Notes under the pieces: model-generated
Databases searched by the model: none
What the model was told of the DNA's origin: nothing
Seen by the model: the letters and a program-made list of their open reading frames with translations, nothing else
Program-made: the position numbers and the translations under genes
Shown here: positions 46,921-57,946 of the stretch, piece by piece
How the letters are laid out: each line of letters starts with the position of its first letter
Numbering within the stretch: the first letter of the stretch is position 1
Assembly: GCA_029204225.1 (NCBI GenBank)
Contig: CM055096.1
Location: 58,915,600 to 58,975,599 of the forward strand
Direction: 5' to 3'
DNA: 60,000 nt
Origin: Diphasiastrum complanatum
Taxonomy: Eukaryota; Streptophyta; Lycopodiopsida; Lycopodiales; Lycopodiaceae

Positions 46921-46949
46921 ACTATTATTGTTCTCCTGTCTACTCTATG

Positions 46950-47945
46950 CTGATTTGTTTCTTGGGTTCATACGGTAGTCCATGGTTGCATGACCCTTCT
47001 TGTGGCAGTGGATACACTCAATTTTTTGATTGAGCCAGCATAAATCGACTGTGTGCCCTTAGCGTCTGCATCTCACACAAGTCTTTTTCTCTCCACCTTG
47101 CTGTTTCGACCTCCCTTTGTTCTTCCACTTGTCTTTGCTGGTCCCCTCTGCTTGATGATCACGATCTTGCCTTTGATTCGACTCCCTCTTAGGCTTGAAT
47201 TGCTTCTTTGTCTTTTCCTTGTTGTTGTAGAGGGCTTGGTCAGAAGCATCCTTGTGATCAAGGTGCTCTCTAGCCTCAACTTCCTCTCGAATCTTGACAA
47301 TTGCCTTTTCGAGGGTCATTGTAGGATCATTTGCAAGCAGAGTTCTGGTTGTCTGGAAAGATCTAGGTAAGGCTCTCAACAGGTAAGTGAACTGTTTCTC
47401 TACTGACACTACATTTTTTGCTCCAGAATTGTGTAGGGAAAGGAATAGATCCTTCATCTTCCTTACAAAAGAAGTGAGATCTTTGTCATCCCACTACAGG
47501 TTTGTCAACTGATCTTCCAGCATCATTATTTGACTGCGTGATTTCATTTGAAATCTGTGAGCAGTGTATCCCACATCTCCTTTGCCTTGGAGAGTGTAGC
47601 TAGGTCAAGCGCGAGGCTATCCTCGATGGATGATGATAGCAACGCTACTACCTTGTCATTTTTCTCCTTCCATTCACGTAGCTCTTTTCTTGATGTTGTA
47701 GGCATCTCCTCTGTGCCATCTACCCAGGGGAATAAACCTTCACCCTTTAGTATCAGCGAGGTCTTAACTTTTCATGCTAGAAAGTTAGATCCTGACGAAT
47801 TCAAAATTGTACAAATCTTGGATTGTATGCTACTGATTGAAGCCATTGCTTCTGAATTTGTGTTCACTTGTTGAAGGTTGATTGTTTGAATGCTTAGCCC
47901 CTTTGATCTGATAGCTTTTTTACTATGTCAGACTTTGACAAAGTA
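46950..47945 (-). pseudogene. Copia D gag
   Basis: 47059-47457 has MKDLFLSLHNSGAKNVVSVE and LLRALPRSFQTTRTLLA. Then CVRCRR-stop-GHTVDLC and CIHCHKKGHATMDY form the knuckle pair, with the last Cys of the second replaced by Tyr. The N-terminal third is in other frames. Same family as copia A gag. Confidence 0.88.
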
Positions 47946-47946
47946 G

Positions 47947-47958
47947 GCTCTGATACCA
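47947..47958 (-). other. tRNA-iMet type primer-binding site of copia D
   Basis: Plus strand GCTCTGATACCA. Confidence 0.9.
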
Positions 47959-47961
47959 CTG

Positions 47962-48970
47962 ATGTGAAAAATACACTCAGAAAATGCAAAATTCTAGCGA
48001 AAAAAAAAAAACTCTGGTGACAAACTGATAAACAAAATCTAAAATGATTCGCGAAACTTTCTCAAAACTCGAATTATTTCTGTTTGAGAATAATTTGTGT
48101 TGGATCAAGCAGGCTCTGTAACACAACAAAATGAAACGAGACGAATTCTAAACAAAAACGAAACGAAGTGAAGCGAAGCGAAACTTAAACGAGCTCTGAC
48201 ATTGATTCATGCTGGAAGCATACAGATCGCAAAAGGAAATGAAACTAAGCAAAATAATTTGCGACAAGATCAATCAAGCTCTGTAACGCGACGAGACGAA
48301 ACAAAACGAAATGAAACGGAACGAAACCAAGTGAGCCTCTGAGATAGATTTACGCTTATAGCCAAGTGATCACGAAGCAAAGCGAAGTGAAAATATTCGT
48401 GAACAAAATCAGTTCGTCAGGAATTCAGATATGATTGATGGTCACTACCAGCTATATCATTTCTACAATCCTTCAGAGAGTAGACAGACACTGCTGATCT
48501 ATGTTAACAGATTAAGATAACATTCAACAATATCAAACCAAGGTGCGGAATTAAATGAGCAAGTGAATCAGACACATGAATAGTAGCAGACAAAAATACA
48601 TTCGAGATCACACAATCATTTAGAATACAATGTGCACAACAACTACAATATCATCTATTGATTTTCTGATTCTTCAAACACTGTGCGACATATCCACATA
48701 GTGCGTCGGCATGAGAGAAATACAGTTCTCTCACAAATCGTGTCTCACTTACTAATGGACTTCTAGATCTACAGATCCTCTTACAGAAATTGTCTCGCAT
48801 GCAGGCGGACTTACAATTTCATGTCGCGTCTTGTAACTTATAGATTAGAAAGATTAAACATCTATAACTAATCGCGAATGATAGGAGTGGCAGATTAGCC
48901 ACTCTTCAGAACACTTTTGATGATGTCATGATATCAGATCAGATATTTGTACCCCACGGTACTTGGCTAA
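47962..48970 (-). repeat. 5' LTR of copia D
   Basis: About 1 kb of noncoding DNA between the primer-binding site and sequence matching the end of pol. Its outer part is duplicated at 43434-43680. It contains many CGAAACGAA/GAAACGAAAC-type short repeats (48120-48330). Confidence 0.75.
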
Positions 48971-48974
48971 TCTT

Positions 48975-49105
48975 CTTGGCTATTCGTGGGGCACAACTGA
49001 TTTTGTGTCGTGTCGCCTTTTGTCAAAGGTTCAGAATTGAAAGCTAGCAAAGCTTTGGCATTAGAAACAGAATGTTTCTTCATTTTTGTCTCTCCTCATC
49101 TGTAT
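48975..49105 (-). pseudogene. Pol terminus of a second copia D-family element sharing the LTR
   Basis: TTTTGTCAAAGGTTCAGAAT, then GAAAGCTAGCAAAGCTTTGG and ATTAGAAACAGAATGTTTC match 43735-43798, the end of copia D pol. They lie outside the copia D 5' LTR. Confidence 0.8.
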
Positions 49106-49113
49106 TTAGACAA

Positions 49114-49470
49114 TCATGTTTCGTTAGTCTGGCTCCAACTATCATTGGTGTGGCTTTTTCTTTGCAGTCCATCATTCGGTACTACTTCAACACTTTTCGG
49201 GTTAGATTCTTCAAATCCATTACAAAAAAGTGGTTCATGATGGGCTTCTGGTTTGATCTGAGTTAACTTCTGCGCTAATACTTCCTTTGCTTTCGGCACC
49301 AACTTTAGAAATTCTCCTAATGTAATATTCATCTTAGTAGATAGAATATTCATGAGTAATTCTGTTTGCAACACTTCCGGTTCAGTCATGTTGAAAGGTT
49401 CTTTACGATGAGGCAACTGAGTATTCATATCTGTTTGTGGATTATTTGGTGGTTGCACAGGTGAAGAACG
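49114..49470 (-). pseudogene. Gypsy gag/pol linker remnant, minus strand
   Basis: An open frame contains MTEPEVLQTELLMNILSTKM, then NITLGEFLKLVPKAKEVLAQ. It is Gln/Pro-rich before that. I take it as gypsy because it starts with VIAKARSSP, similar to VVTRAQKQK of the minus-strand gag at 53040-54010. Confidence 0.5.
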
Positions 49471-49479
49471 GGCTTTGGC

Positions 49480-51610
49480 TATGACGAAGAAACAAGCTAA
49501 GCAACAATATAATATGGTCCTGAAATGGGAAAATCCACCTCGGAAGGTTGATTCCAAGACTATGCCACCTTTATTGGATAAAGGCAAAGGGAAAGTCAAC
49601 TATGCTTCTTCAAGTCAGAGTTCTTGCAAGATATCACCATCCCAGAAGTCGTCACCTTCAAAGAAGAGTCCATCTTCTCGGAAGTCATCGCCTCCACGAT
49701 TGATTCCTGCCAAGAAAGCTAAGCGGAGATCCAAGACTAATCCTTTTGACAAAGAGAAATCAGACGAGTCCAGCATGATATGCCAGAGCATTTCAAACGG
49801 TATACTCTAGATGATGTGGTTATCATGTTACCAAAAGCACATCGTGAAGCGGAAAAACAAGTTTCATAATCAAAAGATGTTTATGATGGTCGTAGCCTAT
49901 GAATCTTGCGGAACCAGGAGAACCATAAAAGATTGTACAAGTTGGATCACAACTTACTCCTGAACAGTTTCAAGCACTACGGACATTACTTATAAAGTAT
50001 CAAAATTGTTTTGCTTGGACTTATAAAGATCTCAAAGGGATTCCTACATCAATTATTGAGCATACTATACCCTTAATACCTGATGTAGTTCCAAAGGTCA
50101 CAAAGTTCTATCGCTGTAATCCTAATGTTACGGATTTGATAAGAAAGAGACACAAAGATTGCTTGAAGCCGATTTCACTTATGAGATCGAGCATACCGAA
50201 TGGGTTTCACCAATTGTCATTGTTTCTAAGAAGAATGGGAAATTGAGAATTTGTGTGAATCTCAAGGCCTTGAACAAAGTGATGAGAAAGGATCACTTTC
50301 CGTTACCTTTTACTGAAAGCATTTTGGACCACCTTGTTGGAGCAGAAGCTTATAGTTTTTTAGATGGATTTAGTGGATACAACTAGGTCAAGATTGCACC
50401 TGCAAATCGCCACAAAACAGCCTTTGCAACAAAATGGGAGACTTATGCTTATAAAGTAATGTCATTTGGACTCTATAATGCACCCGGTTCGTTTCAAAGA
50501 GTGATGCATTCTTTAAAAGATTATCTATAAAAATTCCTTGAAATTTACTTGGATGACCTTGGAGTCCATAGCACAGATATAGACCACTTGGATCGGTTAA
50601 AAAAAGTATTTGAACGTTGTCGCGAGTAACAAATTTTCTTAAATCCAAAAAAGTGTCAAATATGGGTTTTTCATGGAGTTGTTCTTGGGCATGTGGTATC
50701 AAGGCATGGCATTGCTACGGATTATTCAAAATCAAAGTCATTGTGGAAGTACCACCACCAACAACAATTCGGATGCCGCGTTATTCTATGTTGAAGCAAT
50801 ACCTGAGTGGACATCGGATATTGTTGAGTATCTGATGCTAGGTTAACCAATGACTCCTTGACAAAAGTAAAAAAGAGGCAATTGATTCATAAGGCTCAAC
50901 CTTATCAATTGATTGGGGGACAATTGTATCATCGCAGAATCGGATGATATTCTTCGAAGATGTGTTTTATTGCAGGAAGTACCTAGACTTATCATTTTTT
51001 CACATGATGGAATGGGCGGAGGACATTTTTCTACAGATATCACTGTGCGCAAGCTTCTACAATCAGGGTGTTGGTGGCCTACACTTCATAAAGACACTGA
51101 TAATTATATTCAATCATGTGATGTTTGCCAACGAGCACGATGACAGAACTATGAATGCTTGCATCCGGTTTTATCGCAAGCACCATTTGAGAAATGGGGC
51201 CTAGATTATATTGGTCCTATTAATCCTGCGGCACAAGGATCTCAAGCTAGATATATCATCATAGCCACCGATAATATGACGAAGTGGGTTGAAGCTTAAG
51301 CTGTTAAAGTTGCTGATGCGAAATCTACGACTAAGTTTCTCTATGAGCACATCATTATTAGATTCGGATGTTCGATTGAGATTGTCAGTGATCGTGGTAC
51401 ACACTTTGTTAATCAGACGATAAAGTGTTTGTTGGAAGTCTTTTTTTGTTATACACCGGTTTAGTACTCCGTATTAACCCAAGGGTAATGGCCAAGCTGA
51501 ATCTTCCAATAAGATTCTCTGCACCATTATGACAAAAACAGGTGAAGCGAGTCATTTCGACTGGGAACATAAATTGCATGTAGCATTATGGGCATTCCAG
51601 TCTCTGAAAT
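49480..51610 (+). pseudogene. Ty3/gypsy (Tat-like) pol: RT and integrase, broken
   Basis: A Lys/Ser-rich start (AMTKKQAKQQ) is followed by CFAWTYKDLKGIP (50010). RT then reads EHTEWVSPIVIVSKKNGKLR, HFPLPFTESILDHLVGAEAY and the catalytic YLDD (FLEIYLDDLGVHS, about 50540). RNase H is not recognisable. The integrase has H/H/C/C in HDGMGGGHFSTD...CDVCQR (51000-51135), GLDYIGPINPAAQGS, ATDNMTKWVEA and IVSDRGTHFVN, then NGQAESSNK and HFDWEHKLHVALWAF. Stops (50386, 50530, 51298, 51464) and shifts show it is dead. Confidence 0.9.
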
Positions 51611-51639
51611 ACTCCATCCATCGTCCTGTTCCAACTACA

Positions 51640-52503
51640 ACGGACATCATGATGCTCCCTAGCACAAGCATGGTCATTCAGTGGATGACCCTTGCCGGGC
51701 CTTTGCTCATGACAATGGGAATCTACGAGCAGGCCTTTTCTGAAAAAATTAACATGCACTTTATTACTATGGCCTTTAGCACTTGGATTGAGGCCAAGTC
51801 TAAATTTTACATTACTTTCCAAACTGTCACACAGAAGGTGTGTGTTACTGAAGCTGCCCTTGCTACCATAGGAATCACATCTCGTAAGGAGCCATCTCCA
51901 AACCATAAGCACGCCAAGAACGTGATTAAGCCGTTTGTTGACACTCTCGTTGAGTACTTATGGACTCATGATGTGTATCTCCTAGACTCCATCCGAGACC
52001 CTGTCATCCAGACTGTAGCCCAGCTCCTGAACAACTTCTTGATGGTTGGCGACTTCAAGAAGGAACAAATTTCCTCACAGATCTTGCACTGCATTGTTGA
52101 CTCCAACTACAAGATAGGATCTGGCCCCCTCGAGTCTTATAACTGGTATAAGACAGTCTTTGGTGAGTTGAAGAGGGCCATTAAGGGTAACACCAAGTAG
52201 CAATTTGCTCTTCTCTCACTACTATCCACCTCTTACCTGGAAGACAGGCCTCGTGGGTTTAACGCTGACTCTGTGCTTTCAATCTATGAAGAAGCACCGA
52301 CTAAGTCTTCTCACCAGGCATCTTCTTCACATAGTCGTCGACGTGTATGCAGTGACGTCGCTGTTTCTGACTCCCCTCCCGTGACATGCCAACAGACTAG
52401 GCTACCATCGCCCACTGCGCTACAACCTCCTGCTGCCGTCTGCATTGAACTACCTATTCCCCCCGCCTCTGATGCTTCCCTTGCCTCTGCTTCCTCTAAA
52501 GGA
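51640..52503 (+). CDS. Unassigned, well-preserved open frame with one internal TAG; virus-like coat protein is one possibility
   Basis: From a Met near 51652 the frame is open to TAG at 52198-52200 (about 182 residues). It then continues in frame for 101 codons to TAG at 52504. It starts inside the decayed gypsy integrase, with which it happens to be in frame. Residues include FSTWIEAKSKFYITFQTVTQ, PFVDTLVEYLWTHDVYLLDS, LNNFLMVGDFKKEQISSQIL and YNWYKTVFGELKRAIKGNTK before the stop. The part after TAG starts QFALLSLLSTSYLEDRPRG and becomes Ser/Pro-rich. Third positions are much richer in C and G than in the surrounding pol, and it has no frameshift, so it looks younger or of other origin. TAG followed by CAA TTT is close to, but not identical with, the UAG-CAR-YYA leaky context. 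No family is recognised with confidence. Alternatives are an endogenous virus-derived coat protein or a captured host exon. Confidence 0.45.
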
Positions 52504-52569
52504 TAGTTTGTGACTATTGGGGCTACCATTCCCATCACAGTTGCCCAGGCCGCCTCACCCCCACACACG

Positions 52570-52980
52570 AGATCAGTTTTGCCAAATACCCAGCATTTCG
52601 CTCTTGCAACAATTGATTGTACAACAGGATATATGTGTCAACAAGATAATCAGTCTGACTTGAGCGAGATTTCATTATTGGATCAAACTTTGGATACACC
52701 ACTTTTCCATTGAATGTGCTGAACCCATACCAGATACGATTGAAGATGAACTTATTCATGTGAGCCATGCCTTGACTTATGACGACAATGTTGAACTTAC
52801 TGATGAACAGGTTCTAAAACACATGGATCCTACCAGATTTGGTATACAAAATATTCTTAATGAACCAACAATAAAACTGCCAAAAGTAGTTATATTGAAG
52901 GAGGACAAGATTACGGTAGTGGCTTCAAGCTCCTCTTCTTCTTGCAAATGTTTAATCCATGGCCTCATATCCTAGTATCT
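52570..52980 (+). pseudogene. Retroelement-like coding remnant after the unassigned frame
   Basis: 52760-52975 reads LTYDDNVELTDEQVLKHMDP and LPKVVILKEDKITVV, with an acidic first half and a Ser-rich end. It is probably part of the scrambled gypsy. No catalytic motif is visible. Confidence 0.35.
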
Positions 52981-53039
52981 CCTCTTTTCGGCATGGAGAT
53001 TTGGATAGACTCCCGATGTTGTTGGTATATCAGTTGATG

Positions 53040-54010
53040 GTATAGAAGCAGTAGGTACTAGATCTACTATAACTTCTTTTTGCTTCTGAGCTCTAGTAAC
53101 CACCATCAAGGGTTACTTGGTTCAGGTTGAGCTGCTGGTCTTTGCTTGACTGTTATCGAATTGACAGGAGCTGTGACCGGTGGTGGCTTTGGTCTTGCTG
53201 GACACTCCTTGTAGCAATGCCCATAACCACATTCACGACAAAATGGTACAAATTTGCCTTTGATTGGACATTCTGCAACTCTGTGATTTTCTCCACATGC
53301 AAAGCATCCAAGCGACACTCTGGTCCAATTTCTAGATGCTTGTTGTTGCGCAGCGGCATAAATAGCATACTAATCTGAATGATCACTTTCATGATCATTA
53401 CTGTAATTCCATTGTTTGGTACCACTGTAAAGTTTTGGTTCCATCAAATTTGCAGGAGGAGCTGACTGTGTTGGTTTGGCTGGTAAAGCTAGTCGTTCTG
53501 GATAACCAAGAGCCGATTGACGAGGTTTGGCTATAGGATCCCTTCTATAAAGGGGCTCCCGATATCCCATCTAGGGATATCATTGCTGGATTATCCGAGG
53601 ATTAAAGTTGCAATAAGTAGTCTTATGATCAGGCGAATTGCACAGATGGCACACACTGAGTGCCATTCATTTTTTCAATTGTAGAAATTCGTTCACTGTG
53701 TGATTGCCCGTACAAATGGAACACTAGACATTTTCTCTAGTAGGAAAAGTTTTAGCAAACTTCTCAGGTTCCTTGTTCGCTTGTCCATGGAAATCTTCCA
53801 AGGCTTTGATCTTTTCATCAAATTGTGACTGCAACTTTTCCATCTATACCTACTGGTTCTTTCCAAGTTTCTCAAACTCGTTGAGCATCATCTCTGCAAT
53901 AGCATTGATATTCATTGATGCGATAGTAGTGGATGTCGTAGTGGTCTGCTTGTTGTATAAGACAACAATGTACCAATATTTGGCTCATCATCTGAATCTT
54001 CATCCTCCTC
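53040..54010 (-). pseudogene. Gypsy gag with several zinc knuckles, minus strand
   Basis: From right to left on the minus strand: a coiled-coil-like stretch (MEKLQSQFDEKIKALEDFHG, frame-broken), CSICTGNHTVNEF, CHLCNSPDHKTTYC (CX2CX4HX4C), a Pro/Gln linker, then CFACGENHRVAEC and CRECGYGHCYKEC (both CX2CX3HX4C). It ends PARPKPPPVTAPVN and VVTRAQKQK. A primer-binding site at 54349 lies in the expected place upstream. Confidence 0.7.
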
Positions 54011-54348
54011 TCGTATCATGATTGAGAAAAGATATGTCTTTTGTACAATAGTCTTTTAAATTTTTATTTAAAAAAGAGAAACCAAATCAAGAAAAAATTG
54101 TGTGAGACGTCATGAAGTATTATCCTCATCTTGAACTTCCACATGTGAAAGTCATCACCATTGAACTTATTGATCAATCGAATCTCTGAGGTTGAACCTT
54201 CCATAACCAAAGAATAATCTAGAATGGTAATAGTCATGAATTCAATCGATAATTTAAACCAGCTATAATACTCGACACCTTGGAGGATGTACGACTTGGT
54301 AGAAACAAGACTGAATCCACAATAAAAATGCAGATTACTGAGCCACCT

Positions 54349-54360
54349 GCTCTGATACCA
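54349..54360 (-). other. tRNA-iMet type primer-binding site for the minus-strand gypsy
   Basis: Plus strand GCTCTGATACCA. The LTR should start right of 54360. Confidence 0.8.
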
Positions 54361-54599
54361 TGTCGGATTTTGTTGGAAATGCGATGAGCAGCGGAAGTGG
54401 TGAGCAGATATGGTGATGAATCGGTAGTGCGGCTGTTATCAGCAAGACTATTCAAGTTGAATCTAATACTACAATGCGCAATGGAAACAAAAAGTGTAGA
54501 CACAAAAGTGCACTAATAGATAACTTTTTAGGAGTGAAAAATCAAAAAGTCATCTATGTTGAGTCTAGGGTTTGGATAAACTTTTTTGTTACCAACTAT

Positions 54600-55180
54600 G
54601 TGTGAGATGATGATAGGGCCATTGGCTTAGAAGGCGCTTATTACATTTGTGTAGTTATGATTGGGGAGTGACACGTCCTATGTGTTGGCAAAATTTTCTG
54701 GGTCCAATCAGAAGATATATGTACCAAATTGGCCCAATCACATCTGATGGCTCATATATCATCAAGCCGATCATATTTAGAGATAGAGAAAAAGGGTCCA
54801 ATCATATCGAAGCTACCCTCACCTCAAGATCCTATTAGAGGGCTCATTTACCCTCATTATGTACTTGAGTTTTTTAGAGTAATTGAGATTTCTACATTTT
54901 TTAGTCATATTGGATTCTCTCTCTACCCGAGGCTTCATAGTTGCATTCTCTCTCTACCCTAGAGCAACAACTTTTCATACTTAGTTTTTTCAAGTACTAC
55001 TTTTCCCACGTGTGTATGTACTTGCTTGATGATTTTATGCACGTAAGTAGTAGTGTGCTCTTGCCGTAGTTTTTTGAGATAGATCTTGATTATCAATCTA
55101 TGCTTGATCTATGTGCACTCACAAAGCTTAGGAGACCATTATTACACATTAGGGCACTCCCACACGTGTGAAATTCAGCA
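54600..55180 (+). repeat. Dispersed repeat R1, copy 3
   Basis: Matches 6000-6460 and 18470-18560. Landmarks: TCTCTCTCTACCC twice, ACTACTTTTCCCACGTGTG, AGTAGTAGTGTG, AGATAGATCTTGATTATCAA and CACACGTGTGAAATTCA. It lies where the LTR of the minus-strand gypsy would be expected, so R1 could be that LTR. Confidence 0.7.
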
Positions 55181-56060
55181 GATTGGAGTAATATAGAGAG
55201 ATTGACCTTGATGATAGATTAATCATTTTTTGCATTTTGAAATGTTGGAATTGGATATTACATTTTCCACAATGATGAACTATGCAGAGCTCATTGAATG
55301 TGCTTACAAATGCAAAAAAGCTTGTTTGAAGATTTAGATTCAACCCATGTATGAAAAGTAGCTTTTATACTTTTTTATGAAAAGAATTAAAAAAATACAC
55401 CATTCTAGGAATGATTGACCTCACATGAGCCCAAGCTTGTGATTTTGTTAAATAAGAATCAATAATACCTACATGAACACCACACAACATAGCCCTTATG
55501 AGCTCAACCTAGTTTAGATTGTATAAAAGACAAGGGCATAACACAAGCTATCTTTCAAGTTGAAGACAAAGGGAAATATGAAGATTCATGTCAACAAGAT
55601 GCTCCTCAACATTGTCATAGGAGATCAAAGTGAGCTACAGGCTTTGCAAGTTCACAATTGTGGTGGAGAGTATCATATCATAGTAGTGTACAATAAAACT
55701 TGGTGGATCATATTGCATTGTGTTTGCAAATATCATCCCTAGCTACAACCATCAACTTTTAAGACAGACCTTTCAATTTTCCCTCATTGAGTTCAAATTT
55801 ATCATGGCATCATAATGACACCAACTATATTGAGTCTCCTGGATTGATGCAAGGATGGCTAAGTGAATATTCAATGAGATTGTTACCATAAATCTTATCT
55901 ATGGTTTGAACTATGATATGAAAGTGTTGAAGATGCTACAACTCATTATATTATCATGGCTCTACTTTCATCTCCACTCAAATCGTATAAGGGAAGCTCA
56001 TCACATGTGTGGACTATTGTAAAATTGATGATGAATACAAGATCGTTGTGTAATTATATC
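55181..56060. other. Unassigned AT-rich sequence
   Basis: A small plus-strand frame at 55560-55742 (MKTKGNMKIHVNKML...) has no recognised domain. Nothing else stands out. Confidence 0.4.
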
Positions 56061-56063
56061 GGT

Positions 56064-56265
56064 GGTACCCAACGGGATTGGCTCAATTGTTTATCTTTAC
56101 ATCCAAAGTTTCTTTGGTCCCAGGTTTGAACCTACCCTTGGAAACCAAGAAACATTATTGCATTTGTACCCAACGAGGTTGGCTCAATTGGTTAGCTTGA
56201 CATCCAAAGTTTGTTTGATCCCAAGTTTGAGCCTCCCCTTGAACACCAAGAAAGAGTATGAAAAA
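56064..56265 (+). repeat. Tandem pair of tRNA-derived SINE-like units
   Basis: Unit 1 has A box GATTGGCTCAATTGTTTA (about 56076) and B box GGTTTGAACCT (56123). Unit 2 has A box GGTTGGCTCAATTGGTTAG (56177) and B box AGTTTGAGCCT (56224). Both start GTACCCAACG and contain ACATCCAAAGTTTNTTTG. The offset is about 100 bp. A-to-B spacing fits an internal pol III promoter. Confidence 0.75.
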
Positions 56266-56496
56266 ACATTATATTGATGTGGACAACCCACATGATTGAC
56301 ATCAAATGAACTTGAGCATTGTTCGGACTTTTTCTATGGAGTTTTTTAGTTTTTGAATGGTTTAACATTGGTGAGCAATGCATGAACATAACAAGAAATC
56401 AATCATGATTTTTCAATATAAGGCGAGTAGAGTACACATAATCATGCAAAGTTCAGATGAGCCCACTTAATCATGGTATTGTGGAGGACAAGGGAT

Positions 56497-56498
<2 letters not shown>

Positions 56499-56583
<85 letters not shown>
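56499..56583. repeat. (CT)n microsatellite, about 85 bp
   Basis: Perfect CT run. Confidence 0.97.
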
Positions 56584-56586
<3 letters not shown>

Positions 56587-57946
56587 AAAAGTAGACCACC
56601 TCTTTGGCAAGAGAATAGTCACTTGAACTTATGATGAAACCTAAATGGGAGTCACAATTATAAATATGCATGCTTGTCGGCTGCATGAAGGCAGCCACAT
56701 TGAATATGTAGCTGCCAACATGAAAAGGTTTTTTTTTTTAATTCCATGCGAGAGATATTTTGAGGAACTAATCAGCTGGGATGGAGATGGAGCAGAATGG
56801 ACTGGAGGGGTTCACAAAGAAGGTGTATGTTCAATTCGTTATTCATAATTGAGTATGCTTTAAAACTTACACATGTCACTTGAATATGTGGGGCTCTAAA
56901 GATACTTGATTTTGATTTTACACACATTTCCAATCCATTTCACTTCATTGCCATCTCATGTAATGCTACCCATTAGCTCTTTCTCACATGGCAATTAAAA
57001 ACTTATTTCATTAGTTGCAACTAAGTATTGAGTGCGGGTGCCTCTTTTTGCTTTTTTTAAAGTAATCATAGTGTCATGGACGAATTTTTCAAAAGAAAAA
57101 AATTTGATAATACAAAATATATGTAAAGATACATTTAGTATACTACGGAACTATGATTCTAAAAGTTCCCAAAAAAAAGGTTCTAGTAAAATTGCAACAT
57201 GCTCAAACGTCAAGGACGCAAACTCAAATAGACTAGGAAGACACAGGCCCTAATATGATTATTGAAGTAACTCTTAGTGCTTGCATTGAAACAAAAGAAA
57301 GTGATTATATAACAAAAACAAATTTAATCAGTGTTCTGTCATAAATCTATCATACAAAACGAATCAAATGTTTTTATTGTACATCAAATAGTTTGATTCA
57401 ATACAAAATAAAATCTAGTTAAACCACTCTGATATTCATAAGCCTGCTTGGATGGGCATGGGGACGAATGCACCACCTAGACAAGACTTTGTAATGCATA
57501 AAACATGCCCTAATGCTGAAAAAGTACCTCCCCATAATCCACATGAAGGGAGTAAGGTCTTGGCGCACCTGTATATTGTACCTCCATAGCAATAGAATGA
57601 TATACTGAGATAAATTGGGTCTTTGACACCATGATCGAAGTATAGATGTATGTTAGTGAGTGACCAACAATATACATTTTTCGAAAAATTTAAAGAGGTC
57701 TTTGGCCCCGGTATCTGCCCACAAGTGTGCAGGGACTTGAAAATGAGTGGGCAAGCCCAATCCAAGCGCACTCCACCACCACATCTTGTGTGACCAATAA
57801 TCCAACAACATACAGTTCAAGGATCTTGTTAAACTAAATTCATTAATATTGACAACCTAATAGTTAACAGCAAGGACATGGGCGTTGAAAGTTACATATG
57901 TACATATGTATACATCGATCCCAATTTACAAGCTCAGATGAGCATT
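56584..57946. other. Unassigned, 3' flank of the DUF1350-like gene
   Basis: The minus-strand frame 57436-57771 is long but shows no recognised family. It may contain the gene's 3' UTR near 57900. Confidence 0.4.
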
